A DNA stretch of 53,150 nucleotides from an uncultured Lachnospiraceae bacterium (GTDB lineage Bacteria > Bacillota > Clostridia > Lachnospirales > Lachnospiraceae), in the NCBI GenBank assembly GCA_947650155.1, contig CANSUS010000022.1, forward strand, positions 1-53,150, written 5' to 3'. The notes beneath the pieces were generated by a model. The model saw only the letters and a list, made by a program, of their open reading frames with translations, ran no database searches and had not been told where the DNA came from. The position numbers and the translations under genes are program-made. This document shows, one piece after another, positions 14,522-23,901 of this stretch (position 1 is the first letter of the stretch; the number at the start of each line of letters is the position of its first letter).

Positions 14522-16369
14522 ATGCAGCCGTATCAGAAAGAATACATTGATAATTTAAAAGATATTGCTGTACTTACGGCAAGAAAAAAATCATCAGCTC
14601 AATCTTTTGAAGAATGTTTGGAACATTCCCTTGAAAATAAAGAAAAAGTTTTACAAATTGTAAATCGTAATATGGAATTACTGCGGGATCATCTCTTTCC
14701 ACGGTTAGATCATTTATTTGAAGCTCCGCAAGAAGAGTTGCAGGATTTACAGGAATTTGCCGAAAATCTGTTAAACGGGCGAAATGAATTAGATGCGGAG
14801 CTGTTTTGTCAGGTTCATCAGGCATTACTCAGCCGGGCAAGACTCATGAAAGACCGTAACAGTATGATCCGGGAATTATACTGGTTAGGAATTGGACGTC
14901 ATAATCTATGTAATAAAATGATCGGATTGGAATTATGGCAGATTGAAAAATATATATCCCAAATGCGTCTCTGCTTTGCAGAAGCTGCTGCTTATTTAAA
15001 ATATTACGATGAAATCGACGATACAGAAACAAGAGGATATATCCTTCGTTCCCGCGCGAATATGGCACTGGGACAATTCAAAAATTCCAGTGATAAAATC
15101 CGTCTGGGAAAACAGACTCTGCAGATTCTGCAGGATAAGGGATATCAGGAAAAAGAACCAAATCTTCCCTGGGAACGCTATATTTATATGACACACCAGC
15201 AGATTGCTTCCAGCATGTCCCATAGCCGAAACAGCATTATGAGCTCACAGGATATTGCCGATGTTATGGATTCCGTTTATATTGTATATCATAGACAATT
15301 AGAGGAAGCCAAAAGCCAAAATAAACAGCCTCCTATCCGCTTTACGTTCTCTCATTATGCTATTGAATATTACTGCGGTCTGGATACTTTGGATGGTCTG
15401 CTCTCCAAAATGGAAGAATTAATGAATAAAGCTGATCCAACAGATTTTTCTGCAGACAGTATTTACGGACTTATTTCTCTGCCTGCATTTTACTGTCAGT
15501 ATCTGGAAGAATATCCGGAACGAATACCGGCACATCTGGAATATATCGAAGATCTGTATAAGAGAATTTGGGAATATGTTAAAGTATTTCCTGATGCTTC
15601 CGTAAATGAGCAGCTTTTTTTCAGCCTAAGGCAATTATCGTCTACATTTTTAGAAACCGAAAACAGTATTTCTTATGGTGAATTCATACAGAAAATATTA
15701 ATACGATTTGCTCCTGGTATCTATCTACACTCTCAAATTGTCGGTAAAGCGGCAAGAGTTCTTTGTGAAATTATTATGAATGAGGAACCGGAGTTCTTTG
15801 ATGATATTGATTTCATACGAAATATTGAGGAGCCGGAAAAAAAGAAAGAAGAAGTCCTGGATTACGCGATGAAATGCGGCGCCTTTCATGATGTAGGCAA
15901 AATCAACTTTATTACTCTCTATTCAAGGACGGGAAGACAATGGTTTGCAGAAGAATATGAAATTGTCCATCTGCATACAAGCGTAGGTGAAATCAGTTTA
16001 AGCAAAAGGGAGTCTACCCGACGTTATGCGGCAATTGCTTTGGGACACCATTCCTGGTATGATGGTTCCCGGGGTTATCCTGAAACCTACAAACGTTTAG
16101 AATCTCCTTACAGACAGATGGTAGACGTAATTGGACTGATAGATTGGATAGAGAACGTCACTTATTCCTCCGAATTATATACCGGAGTAAAGAAAACTTT
16201 TGAAGAAGCAGTTCAGGACGCTATTGCTTTAGAGGGCAAACGTTTTTCACCGCTTCTGACTGCCAGACTGCGGGATAAAAAAGTCACCGAACAGCTTTGC
16301 CACGTTTTTACAAAAGGACGGGAAGAACTATACCAACAGCTTTATGACATGAAATATTGCAAAATATAA
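14522..16369 (+). CDS. HD-GYP-like domain protein (possible cyclic-di-GMP phosphodiesterase)
   Basis: This 615-residue soluble protein has a long all-helical N-terminal region (1-390) without a family I recognise, and a C-terminal HD-GYP-like domain. The metal-binding and signature residues can be followed: His403 in LHSQIVGKA, His456-Asp457 in FHDVGK, His485, and GHHSWYDGSRGYP at 508-520, then Asp541. True HD-GYP proteins read HHExxDGxGYP; here the glutamate is serine and an extra arginine sits within GYP. Activity on cyclic-di-GMP is therefore plausible but not certain. It lies directly after the hybrid kinase, so kinase and HD protein probably form one signalling unit, yet it carries no receiver domain of its own. 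Confidence 0.75.
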   Translation: MQPYQKEYIDNLKDIAVLTARKKSSAQSFEECLEHSLENKEKVLQIVNRNMELLRDHLFPRLDHLFEAPQEELQDLQEFAENLLNGRNELDAELFCQVHQALLSRARLMKDRNSMIRELYWLGIGRHNLCNKMIGLELWQIEKYISQMRLCFAEAAAYLKYYDEIDDTETRGYILRSRANMALGQFKNSSDKIRLGKQTLQILQDKGYQEKEPNLPWERYIYMTHQQIASSMSHSRNSIMSSQDIADVMDSVYIVYHRQLEEAKSQNKQPPIRFTFSHYAIEYYCGLDTLDGLLSKMEELMNKADPTDFSADSIYGLISLPAFYCQYLEEYPERIPAHLEYIEDLYKRIWEYVKVFPDASVNEQLFFSLRQLSSTFLETENSISYGEFIQKILIRFAPGIYLHSQIVGKAARVLCEIIMNEEPEFFDDIDFIRNIEEPEKKKEEVLDYAMKCGAFHDVGKINFITLYSRTGRQWFAEEYEIVHLHTSVGEISLSKRESTRRYAAIALGHHSWYDGSRGYPETYKRLESPYRQMVDVIGLIDWIENVTYSSELYTGVKKTFEEAVQDAIALEGKRFSPLLTARLRDKKVTEQLCHVFTKGREELYQQLYDMKYCKI

Positions 16370-16405
16370 AAGACACTGCCTAAAATCACTGACAGTGTCT
16401 TTTAT
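16368..16405. terminator. Terminator between the HD-GYP-like gene and thioredoxin
   Basis: AAAAGACACTG and CAGTGTCTTTT form perfect 11-base arms around a 14-base loop. The flanking A- and T-runs let it work in both directions between the two convergent genes. Confidence 0.85.
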
Positions 16406-16432
16406 TATGTTTCTTATATTTTATCCTATCAC

Positions 16433-16753
16433 TTATGCCAGCGCTTGTTTAATCTTATTCTCCAATTCATTTTTGGGCATTCCGCCAACCGTTGTTTCCA
16501 CTACCTGTCCGTTCTTAAATATAATAAACGTCGGTATTGACATAACACGATACTTTTGGGCAATTTCCATTTCTTCGTCAATATTCAATTTTCCGATTTT
16601 CATTTTTCCATCATAAATGTCTGCCATTTCTTTTACAATAGGTCCCATCATTTTACATGGACCGCACCAGTCCGCATAAAAATCTACCAGTACCGGGAGT
16701 TCGCTTTTTAATACTTCCTCTTCAAAATTTGCTGTTGTAAACTTATATTCCAT
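16433..16753 (-). CDS. trxA: Thioredoxin
   Basis: A 106-residue thioredoxin of standard length. The redox-active WCGPCK motif places the cysteines at 30 and 33, and the cis-proline region reads VMSIPTF. It reduces protein disulfides in the cytoplasm. It starts 22 bases after the TrmB stop codon and has an AAAGGATGG ribosome binding site, so it may be co-transcribed with trmB. Confidence 0.95.
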   Translation of the reverse strand: MEYKFTTANFEEEVLKSELPVLVDFYADWCGPCKMMGPIVKEMADIYDGKMKIGKLNIDEEMEIAQKYRVMSIPTFIIFKNGQVVETTVGGMPKNELENKIKQALA

Positions 16754-16775
16754 ACAAAAACCATCCTTTCATTTT

Positions 16776-17423
16776 TTATTCATTTTTTCTATGAATAATA
16801 TACTTATAAATCGGATTCCCCATAGAAGAAAACTTTTCCTCATATTCTGTCATAATATTGCCCTTCTTCATTTCGGCATCCTTATGAAGATCAAAGGTAA
16901 CAGCGTCCGCCTCCCATCCTGCTGCCTCTAACTCTTCTAAAGCAAATTCAAACAATGCCTTATTGTCTGTTTTAAATTCCAGTGTCCCGTCTTTTTTAAG
17001 TATCTGCCCAAAACGCTCTAAAAACTGTCTGGAGGGAAGCCGTCTTTTTGCATGCCTGTCTTTCGGCCAGGGATCGGAAAAATTTAAATAAATTTTATCC
17101 ACTTCATCTTTTATAAACAGATCTGTAACGTTTTTTGCATCCTCGCACAGAAAATAAAGATTCGGAACCTCTTCTGATTCCATTTTCTGAATCGCCCGCA
17201 AAAGCACTGTGGAGTATTTTTCAATTCCAATATAATTAATATCGGGATTTTCTTTGGCCATACCATAAAGAAACTGCCCCTTTCCCATTCCTACTTCAAT
17301 ATGAATCGGGTTCGTATTACCAAAAAAATCTTTCCAGCCTCCCTTTTTTGTCTCTGGCTCCCTTACCACATATTTGCTGGCAGCAATTATTTCATCAGAG
17401 CCGGTTACATTCCTAAGACGCAT
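16776..17423 (-). CDS. trmB: tRNA (guanine-N7)-methyltransferase TrmB
   Basis: At 215 residues this is a normal-length TrmB, which makes 7-methylguanosine at position 46 of tRNAs. The SAM-binding motif is HIEVGMGKGQFL, and the signature YLNFSDPWPKDRHAKRRL carries the catalytic Asp and the tRNA-contacting basic cluster. It appears to be the first gene of a two-gene unit with thioredoxin. Confidence 0.95.
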   Translation of the reverse strand: MRLRNVTGSDEIIAASKYVVREPETKKGGWKDFFGNTNPIHIEVGMGKGQFLYGMAKENPDINYIGIEKYSTVLLRAIQKMESEEVPNLYFLCEDAKNVTDLFIKDEVDKIYLNFSDPWPKDRHAKRRLPSRQFLERFGQILKKDGTLEFKTDNKALFEFALEELEAAGWEADAVTFDLHKDAEMKKGNIMTEYEEKFSSMGNPIYKYIIHRKNE

Positions 17424-17607
17424 AAAATTCTATGTTTCCTTTCTATTATATGGGTTTCGCTTCTTTTTATACAAATCTATCTTACACCAATTTTCTATAA
17501 AAAAAAAGTCTGTATTATTTGTGAATTTTTTTGATTACGTCTTTGGTTTTTGATTAAAATAGTGTATCATAATTATGATTTTAATTTTGTAGAATCGGAG
17601 AATATTC

Positions 17608-19035
17608 ATGAATTTTAAAACAATAAAAAAGACTTTATCCGCACTTTGTGCTTTTTCCATACTTTTTTTTACTTTCTTATCTTCCTGTATAACAGTTTCA
17701 GCATCAGATATGATGGAACAGGCTGAATTTAGAAAATCACTTCCCATTCAAAGCAACCAGATTGAAAATTGGCCGGATGGACCTGCCATCGGTGCGCAGG
17801 CGGCTATCCTGATGGAACTAAATACGGGGACAATCCTGTACGAAAAAAATATGGACGAAAGACTTTATCCTGCCAGTACTACCAAAATACTGACCTGCCT
17901 GATTGCTGCCGAACAGACCAGTCTTAATGATGTGATTACCATGTCTAATGATGCGGTTTTCAGTGTCCCGATTGACGGATCTAAAATCTATCTGGATGTG
18001 GGCGATCAGATTACGATGGATCAAGCTCTTCAGGCAGTATTAATAGCCTCAGCAAATGATGCTGCAAACGGGATTGCCGAATTTATTGGAGGAGATCTTG
18101 ATCATTTCGCTGAAATTATGAATGAACGGGCTAAGGAACTTGGATGTACCAATTCCCATTTTGTAAATTCAAATGGCCTTCATGACGAAGACCACTATAC
18201 TTCCGCTTATGACCTTGCCATGATCGGACGTGCTTTTTTCAGTAATGAACTACTTTGTAAATACTCAAGTACCAAACGGCTTCATATTGAACCAACAGAA
18301 ACCCAGCCAAAAGATATTATTGAAAACAGTAAAAATAAGTTATATTCCGGCGGCGAATATGAGTACGAATATCTGGTAGGCAGTAAAACAGGATATACGG
18401 ATGAGTCACGCCAGACTCTGGTTTCCTGCGCGGAAAAAAACGGAATGAAATTAATCTGTGTCATTTTGAAAGAAGAATCTCCTTATCAATATGAAGATAC
18501 CATTAATTTATTTGACTACGGATTCGGAAATTTTCAAATTGTAAATATTGCCGAATCAGATTCCGAATATGTAATTAACAATGCCAACTTTTTCAATACG
18601 GATAACGATATTTTCGGAAGTTCCAAACCCATTCTGTCCTTAAATAAAGAAGACTATATTGTCCTGCCGAATACGGCAGATTTAAAAGATGTGGAATCCT
18701 CTATTTCTTATGACGTAACCGGGGAAAACCAGATTGCTTCTATTGATTATACTTACAACGGCGTTGCTGTCGGAAGCGTTTCTGTAGATCTCGCAACGGA
18801 TTCTGTTTTTTCTTATCAATTTGACACCGCTGTTAATGAGGAGGAAACAGAAAGCGTTGACGAACTCTCAGAAAATATTATATTTGTTAATGTTAAAACG
18901 ATTCTTTTGTGGGTTCTTGGAATTTCCGGCGGGTTAATTGCAGTCTTTATTTTACGCGCCGTTATAAGTAATTACCATTTTGCCGGCAGACGAAGACGCC
19001 GCTCCCGCAGAAACCGCAGACGATATTATAAATAA
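17608..19035 (+). CDS. D-alanyl-D-alanine carboxypeptidase (DacA/DacF-type penicillin-binding protein)
   Basis: A 475-residue peptidase of the S11 family. A signal peptide (about 1-33) leads to the catalytic domain, with the three penicillin-binding motifs SxxK at Ser90-Lys93 (ASTTK), SxN at 148-150 and KTG at 260-262. It removes the terminal D-alanine of peptidoglycan side chains and so limits cross-linking. A C-terminal membrane helix (about 424-445, LLWVLGISGGLIAVFIL) is followed by a very basic cytoplasmic tail rich in arginine. This differs from the amphipathic anchor of classical DacA but is common in clostridia. It is transcribed alone. Confidence 0.93.
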   Translation: MNFKTIKKTLSALCAFSILFFTFLSSCITVSASDMMEQAEFRKSLPIQSNQIENWPDGPAIGAQAAILMELNTGTILYEKNMDERLYPASTTKILTCLIAAEQTSLNDVITMSNDAVFSVPIDGSKIYLDVGDQITMDQALQAVLIASANDAANGIAEFIGGDLDHFAEIMNERAKELGCTNSHFVNSNGLHDEDHYTSAYDLAMIGRAFFSNELLCKYSSTKRLHIEPTETQPKDIIENSKNKLYSGGEYEYEYLVGSKTGYTDESRQTLVSCAEKNGMKLICVILKEESPYQYEDTINLFDYGFGNFQIVNIAESDSEYVINNANFFNTDNDIFGSSKPILSLNKEDYIVLPNTADLKDVESSISYDVTGENQIASIDYTYNGVAVGSVSVDLATDSVFSYQFDTAVNEEETESVDELSENIIFVNVKTILLWVLGISGGLIAVFILRAVISNYHFAGRRRRRSRRNRRRYYK

Positions 19036-19038
19036 AAC

Positions 19039-19088
19039 AATTCGGGGAAAATTTGCTAAATATAGCAAAGTTTCCCCGAATTAAAAAA
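19039..19088. terminator. Bidirectional terminator between the carboxypeptidase and exonuclease genes
   Basis: Arms of 20 bases (19039-19058 and 19063-19082) pair with a single A-G mismatch around a four-base loop. Runs of A and T on either side suit the two convergent genes. Confidence 0.88.
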
Positions 19089-19092
19089 TCAG

Positions 19093-20064
19093 TTAAATAT
19101 CCGAATTTTGGTTGTGGTTTTTGTTTTTCCTTCTGATTCTTCGGATTTCCTGTGTATGTTCTTTTTTTTCTTTAATCTTTTCCAGTTCGTCTTTTCCAAT
19201 AAATTTTATGGTTTTAATGACATATAATTTATGATTTTCCGACCTGCGGACACGGATTTTAAATTTCATAAGACCATGTTTATCACATTCCGCCACACAA
19301 TAATAGTGCTTTCCATTCGGTGTAAACCATTTTATTTTTTTCTTCAGATTCTTATGGCACAAATAGCACTTTGAACTCATAATCTGTTTATCAGCAGCAA
19401 TTTGAGCTTTATCCTCAAACTCTCTTGTAATATACTTTGCATAATCATCAAATACGGTAAAAACTTCCTGTTCTTTATTTTGTGGAAGGGTAAACACATC
19501 ATATGACATATGGGCAAGCACATTTGCATTTCGGATAGCGGCAAACACTTTTGCCGTATAGTATGCATCACTAAATGCCCTGTGAAAAGGGATATCCTTT
19601 TCTATCCGCAAAAAATCTACGGCATATTCCAGACTGCGCCGTAACTTTTTATTTCCATATGCCAGACTAAAAAGTTTTTGAACATCGTAGAATGCAATCG
19701 GTCCCTCCGTTAATGGCGGCATATTATAATAACTCATATTTTTTTGCAATACTGTCAAATCCAACGGACCCCACGAGCAAAAAATATAATCCTCTCCGCA
19801 CCAGTCTAAAAATTGAGAAACAGCATCGGAAAATACGATGCCCTTTTCCAGTTCATCCGCTTCCAGATGGAGCAGTTTCTGAGTCATATAATGCAGTTTC
19901 CGATATACCTGCGGTTTAATCAACTGGTCATATCGACTGACCATTGTTCTGTCATCACTCAACTTAACAGCGCCAATCTCAATGATTTCAAAGGGAAGAA
20001 CTTCTACTTCTTCTTTTTCCGTATTGCTCTGATTCCATTCTAAATCAAATACAATATAATTCAT
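19093..20064 (-). CDS. DEDDh-family 3'-5' exonuclease with a C-terminal zinc-ribbon-like segment
   Basis: The 323-residue protein begins with the ExoI motif VFDLEWNQ, continues with FCSWGPLDLTVLQ (ExoII) and ends the nuclease domain with HRAFSDAYYTAKV (ExoIII). All five DEDDh acidic and histidine residues are thus present. It is of the KapD/RNase T-like group. After residue 225, four cysteines (CYLC and CVAEC) and a basic stretch suggest a zinc ribbon for nucleic acid binding, and the tail from 290 is highly charged. The start ATG overlaps the YesN-type regulator's TGA by four bases, so the two are translationally coupled. Substrate (RNA or DNA) is not clear. Confidence 0.85.
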   Translation of the reverse strand: MNYIVFDLEWNQSNTEKEEVEVLPFEIIEIGAVKLSDDRTMVSRYDQLIKPQVYRKLHYMTQKLLHLEADELEKGIVFSDAVSQFLDWCGEDYIFCSWGPLDLTVLQKNMSYYNMPPLTEGPIAFYDVQKLFSLAYGNKKLRRSLEYAVDFLRIEKDIPFHRAFSDAYYTAKVFAAIRNANVLAHMSYDVFTLPQNKEQEVFTVFDDYAKYITREFEDKAQIAADKQIMSSKCYLCHKNLKKKIKWFTPNGKHYYCVAECDKHGLMKFKIRVRRSENHKLYVIKTIKFIGKDELEKIKEKKEHTQEIRRIRRKNKNHNQNSDI

Positions 20065-21635
20065 TTTACAATAGATTCCTCAATATTCTTTCTGTACTCC
20101 GCCGGACTCATTCCCACATACTTCTTAAACTTCTTATGAAAATAGTCTACATTTTTATAACCAACCTGCTCTGCAATCTCATAAACTTTCAGCCGGTTTT
20201 CCATAAGCAGCTCCTTGGAATGCTCTATCCGCATATGGTCTACATAAGAATTAAAATTCTCACCTGTTGATTTTGTAAATATTTTTCCGAGATAAGCACT
20301 ATTATAACCAAATAAAGGCGCAATTGTCTCTAATTTTATATTTGTTTTATAATTATGATCAATATAATACAAAATATCATCCAGTATAGTATCTCTGGAC
20401 GGATTTCCGGTAGAATTCATAATCATTTCAAACTGTTCTGAAAAGAAACGAATGATCTCATATAAATAATTCTGCTTTTCCATAAATTCTATAATAGCCG
20501 AATTAGTCGGAAACGGAATATTTGCCATACTGTAACTATAATTCATCTTTTCTTTAATCTGCAGATACAAGTCTGTTAAAAATAGTTTTACTTCTGATAT
20601 ATTATTTTTTACATTATATAAAAATTGTTCCAGTTCAAAGAGCGTTTCCGCCACTTTTTTGCGGTTAAAAGACTGTAAATAATTGGCAAGCCTCGTACTG
20701 AAATCCTGAAGAGAAAGCTCTGAAAAAATCTCCTCCTTTGCCTCCACATCCGGCAGTTCATCATAACCCAGCGTATGCTGTCCCTGTATGCAAAAAAAAC
20801 GCCTCTCCACAAGCACCCTTGCTTCTCTGTAAGAAGATGAGATTTGTTCCAAAGAAGTTACCGGTCTGCCATAAGCAAGAAAAAGGCTGTCAAGGGGACT
20901 TCCCTTTTGAGGAGATTCTTTTTCATAATGAGCAAGAAAATCCTGAAAACGGGAAAGGGCATATTCGCCTTTTAATAAAATAACATCCTTCTGATCTTCT
21001 TCAAAATGTTCAAAAGTATGATTTTCCTTATTGGCAACCTTTAACAGATCAGCAAAACTGTAGGCAGGTCCATTCAATCCACGCAAAAAATTCTCATAAA
21101 TTACTACCTGATAAATATCTGCTTTCAAATGCAGGTCATCCACTTCCGTTTTCGACAATTGACTGCTCTCTTCTCCTCCCAGACCTGTTACAAGCTCATG
21201 CAAAATAACATTTTTTGCCTTTTGCCGTAGTTGAATGATATTCTGGGAAGCTGCGGTCTCATTTTCGATCGTTTCACTGATTTTATGTAGAGAATCATAA
21301 AGCTCATCTTCATCGATCGGTTTTGTCAAATAAAAATCCACACCGTACTTCATTGCAGATTGTGCATATTTAAAATCAGAATAACCGCTTAAAATAATAA
21401 ACTTTCCGTTATATCCCTTTTCTCTCGCATTCATGATTACTTCAATACCGCCCATTTTAGGCATTTTTAAATCTATCAAAACAAGAGACGGCTCCTTTTC
21501 CATAATCCCGTTCAAAGCCTCTTCCCCGTTCGCAGCCTCGCCGCATATTGTAAAACCTGCCTCTTCCCAGTCTACAATACATTTCAGGCCTTCACGGATA
21601 TTATTCTCATCATCTGCTATAAAAACTGTTTTCAT
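20061..21635 (-). CDS. YesN-type response regulator (receiver plus AraC DNA-binding domain)
   Basis: I take the ATG at 21635 (GGGAG five bases upstream), giving 524 residues; a GTG twelve bases earlier is less likely. The N-terminal receiver has the acidic pair ADDE and phospho-acceptor Asp55 in LVLIDLKMP. The middle 300 residues are a linker common in this family, and the last 100 carry the AraC-type paired HTH ending in YVGMSPAEYRK. Proteins of this type pair with YesM kinases and switch on genes for carbohydrate uptake. The YesM partner is at 26652-28460, with esterase, binding protein and GH42 genes between them. Confidence 0.92.
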   Translation of the reverse strand: MKTVFIADDENNIREGLKCIVDWEEAGFTICGEAANGEEALNGIMEKEPSLVLIDLKMPKMGGIEVIMNAREKGYNGKFIILSGYSDFKYAQSAMKYGVDFYLTKPIDEDELYDSLHKISETIENETAASQNIIQLRQKAKNVILHELVTGLGGEESSQLSKTEVDDLHLKADIYQVVIYENFLRGLNGPAYSFADLLKVANKENHTFEHFEEDQKDVILLKGEYALSRFQDFLAHYEKESPQKGSPLDSLFLAYGRPVTSLEQISSSYREARVLVERRFFCIQGQHTLGYDELPDVEAKEEIFSELSLQDFSTRLANYLQSFNRKKVAETLFELEQFLYNVKNNISEVKLFLTDLYLQIKEKMNYSYSMANIPFPTNSAIIEFMEKQNYLYEIIRFFSEQFEMIMNSTGNPSRDTILDDILYYIDHNYKTNIKLETIAPLFGYNSAYLGKIFTKSTGENFNSYVDHMRIEHSKELLMENRLKVYEIAEQVGYKNVDYFHKKFKKYVGMSPAEYRKNIEESIVK

Positions 21636-21808
21636 ACTTACTCCCACTGCTTTCTCTATTCCCTTATCTCTTTATTCTTTACTGACTAATCTATTTAAAT
21701 ATCCTCTCCACAACTCATACTTTTCTATATCAACTTTTAGTATTATACCATAATAACATATTTTTTAAAACTTCCTTCTATTTTCAACTGTTTCCGAAAA
21801 CAATACAC
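21636..21808. other. Leader and promoter region of the YesN-type gene
   Basis: AT-rich, without an open reading frame. It should hold a separate promoter for the regulator, since a terminator stands at 21809-21842 just upstream. I could not assign boxes with confidence. Confidence 0.3.
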
Positions 21809-21842
21809 AAAAAAACGGCTGTAATGAAAACCATCACAGCCG
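21809..21842 (-). terminator. Terminator of the GH42 gene
   Basis: Read on the minus strand, CGGCTGTGATG pairs with CATTACAGCCG (one wobble) and is followed by TTTTTTT. It separates the GH42 transcript from the YesN-type gene. Confidence 0.85.
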
Positions 21843-21858
21843 TACTACGCAATACTAT

Positions 21859-23880
21859 TTATTTTACTGTCTTCTGTATAATCACTACATCTTTCGCCGC
21901 CAGTGTAACCCTGTCACCATCCGTATAATCAACATTACGAATCACATCCGTTCCGCCAGTAACAAGTTTCACAGACTGCTCTGTGTCAGTATGGTTCAGT
22001 AAAAACAAAAATGTACCGTTTTTATTCTCCCGAAGCGTCGCCTCCACCCCTTTCGGAGTATCCATAACCGGCTCAACTCCCGCCTTTTCACAGATGTCCA
22101 TTAAAAACTTCTCATAAAAACTTTCATCGGAAGCCGCAGCTACATAATATGCGTTTCCCTTCCCAAAATTATTCTCTGTTATAACCGGCATACCCTTATA
22201 AAAATCCGATTCGTAACTACAATAGGAAACTGCCGTCTCCGTATGAAGCAAATCGCATACCAGTTCCGCCGGATAAGTAATACCATTATAAACAAAAGAA
22301 TTCGTCACCCCTTCCGGAAGGGCATCCTCTTCTTCTACCCATATACCCAGAATATCCCGAAGCTTTCCCGGATACCCGCCAATGGTAACCAAATCATTTT
22401 GATCCACATAACCGCTGAAAAATGTAGTCAGAAAACTACCTCCATCTTTCACAAAATTACGGATCTTCTCATCATACCCATCCTTTACCATATACAATAC
22501 CGGAGCAATCACTACATTGTAGGCAGAAAGATCATCCTCTGCGCCGATAAAATCCACCGGAATATTTAACGAATTAAACGCCGTATAATATTTCAGAATT
22601 TCATCCACATAATGAAGCCTCACACTTGGTCCTGCGGAATATTCGATCGCCCACCAGTTTTCCCAATCAAAATAAATCGCCGCTTTTGCAGGTGTGCGGG
22701 CGCCAAGAATCCGATTGCCGACTGTTTCCAGCTCTGCACCCAAAACAGAAACTTCTCTGAACACTCTTGTATTTTCATTTCCCACATGATCGATAACCGC
22801 GCCATGATATTTCTCACAGGCGCCAATACTTCTTTTCATTTGGAAAAACATAACTGTATCCGCACCATGCGCTACCGCCTGATAACTCCACAATCTCATT
22901 ACGCCCGGACGTTTCAGCGCATTATAGGGAAGCCAGTTTGTTACGCTTGGCGTCTGTTCCATAAGCGCAAACGGTTTTCCCTGCTTAATTCCTCTCATCA
23001 GATCATGCCTGAGTGCAATAGACGCGATAGAATCATCATTGGATGGATAATTATCCCATGAAACAAAATCCAGTTCCTTTGCCCATTTTTGGTAATCCAG
23101 CGCTTTATAAGTACCCATCATATTAGTGGTGATGGGAATGTCGGGCGTAACGGCTTTCAGCGCATCATATTCCAGCTTGCAGCATTCCAGTATACTATCT
23201 GAATTAAAGCGGCGGTAATCCAGTGAAATACCCTGGAACATCGTCCTGTCGCTTGCAAAATGTTCACTCAGCATATTGGGCAGAACCACATCTTCCCAAT
23301 CATACATCGTATGTCCCCAAAAAGAATTATTCCATGCCCGGTTTAATTCATCAATGGTCTTATATCTGTTTTTCAGCCACTCGCGAAATGCCTGTTCACA
23401 ATTTTCACAATAACATTCGCCGCCATATTCATTGGAAATATGCCACGCAACTATATTTTCATAATCTTGATATCGTTCTGCCAGTTTCTTTGCCAGATTC
23501 ACGGAATATTTGCGGTAAGAAGGGCTGTTCGGGCAGGAATTATGACGTCCCCCAAACTTCCGTTTCATACCGTTAAACTCCGTACGCAGGATATCAGGAT
23601 ATTTTCTGGCCATCCATGCAGGATGTGCTCCCGTTGAAGTGGCAAGACATACTTGCAGTCCATGCTTTCTGACCATTTCCATAATTTTATCTAATTTCTC
23701 AAAACAATAAGTATCTTCATTTGGCTGTAAGCTTGCCCAGCTAAACACATTTAACGTCACCACATCGATATGCGCCAGTTTTAAAAGCCGCATATCCTCC
23801 TCCCACGTCTCTTCCGGCCACTGCTCGGGATTATAATCTCCCCCGTATAGTATTTTTTTCACTTTCTCATTTTCAATCAT
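21859..23880 (-). CDS. GH42 beta-galactosidase
   Basis: The product is 673 residues from the ATG at 23880, chosen because GGAGG lies seven bases upstream; an ATG 21 bases earlier is also in frame. It shows the three GH42 parts: a TIM barrel, a trimerisation domain and a C-terminal beta domain. The acid/base is Glu151 in HISNEYGG and the nucleophile is Glu308 in ALMEQTPS. The zinc-site cysteines of the family are present (Cys116, Cys156, Cys158 and Cys161). There is no signal peptide, so it splits galactosides inside the cell, probably galactan or galacto-oligosaccharides. It overlaps the end region of the binding-protein gene, consistent with one operon. Confidence 0.94.
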   Translation of the reverse strand: MIENEKVKKILYGGDYNPEQWPEETWEEDMRLLKLAHIDVVTLNVFSWASLQPNEDTYCFEKLDKIMEMVRKHGLQVCLATSTGAHPAWMARKYPDILRTEFNGMKRKFGGRHNSCPNSPSYRKYSVNLAKKLAERYQDYENIVAWHISNEYGGECYCENCEQAFREWLKNRYKTIDELNRAWNNSFWGHTMYDWEDVVLPNMLSEHFASDRTMFQGISLDYRRFNSDSILECCKLEYDALKAVTPDIPITTNMMGTYKALDYQKWAKELDFVSWDNYPSNDDSIASIALRHDLMRGIKQGKPFALMEQTPSVTNWLPYNALKRPGVMRLWSYQAVAHGADTVMFFQMKRSIGACEKYHGAVIDHVGNENTRVFREVSVLGAELETVGNRILGARTPAKAAIYFDWENWWAIEYSAGPSVRLHYVDEILKYYTAFNSLNIPVDFIGAEDDLSAYNVVIAPVLYMVKDGYDEKIRNFVKDGGSFLTTFFSGYVDQNDLVTIGGYPGKLRDILGIWVEEEDALPEGVTNSFVYNGITYPAELVCDLLHTETAVSYCSYESDFYKGMPVITENNFGKGNAYYVAAASDESFYEKFLMDICEKAGVEPVMDTPKGVEATLRENKNGTFLFLLNHTDTEQSVKLVTGGTDVIRNVDYTDGDRVTLAAKDVVIIQKTVK

Positions 23881-23901
23881 TGCCTTCCTCCATTCCGCCA
23901 A

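Noticed and set aside
22612-23061. 149-residue ORF antisense to the GH42 gene
   Set aside because: The GH42 frame is certain from its catalytic and zinc residues; the antisense frame is Cys/His/Ile-rich noise.
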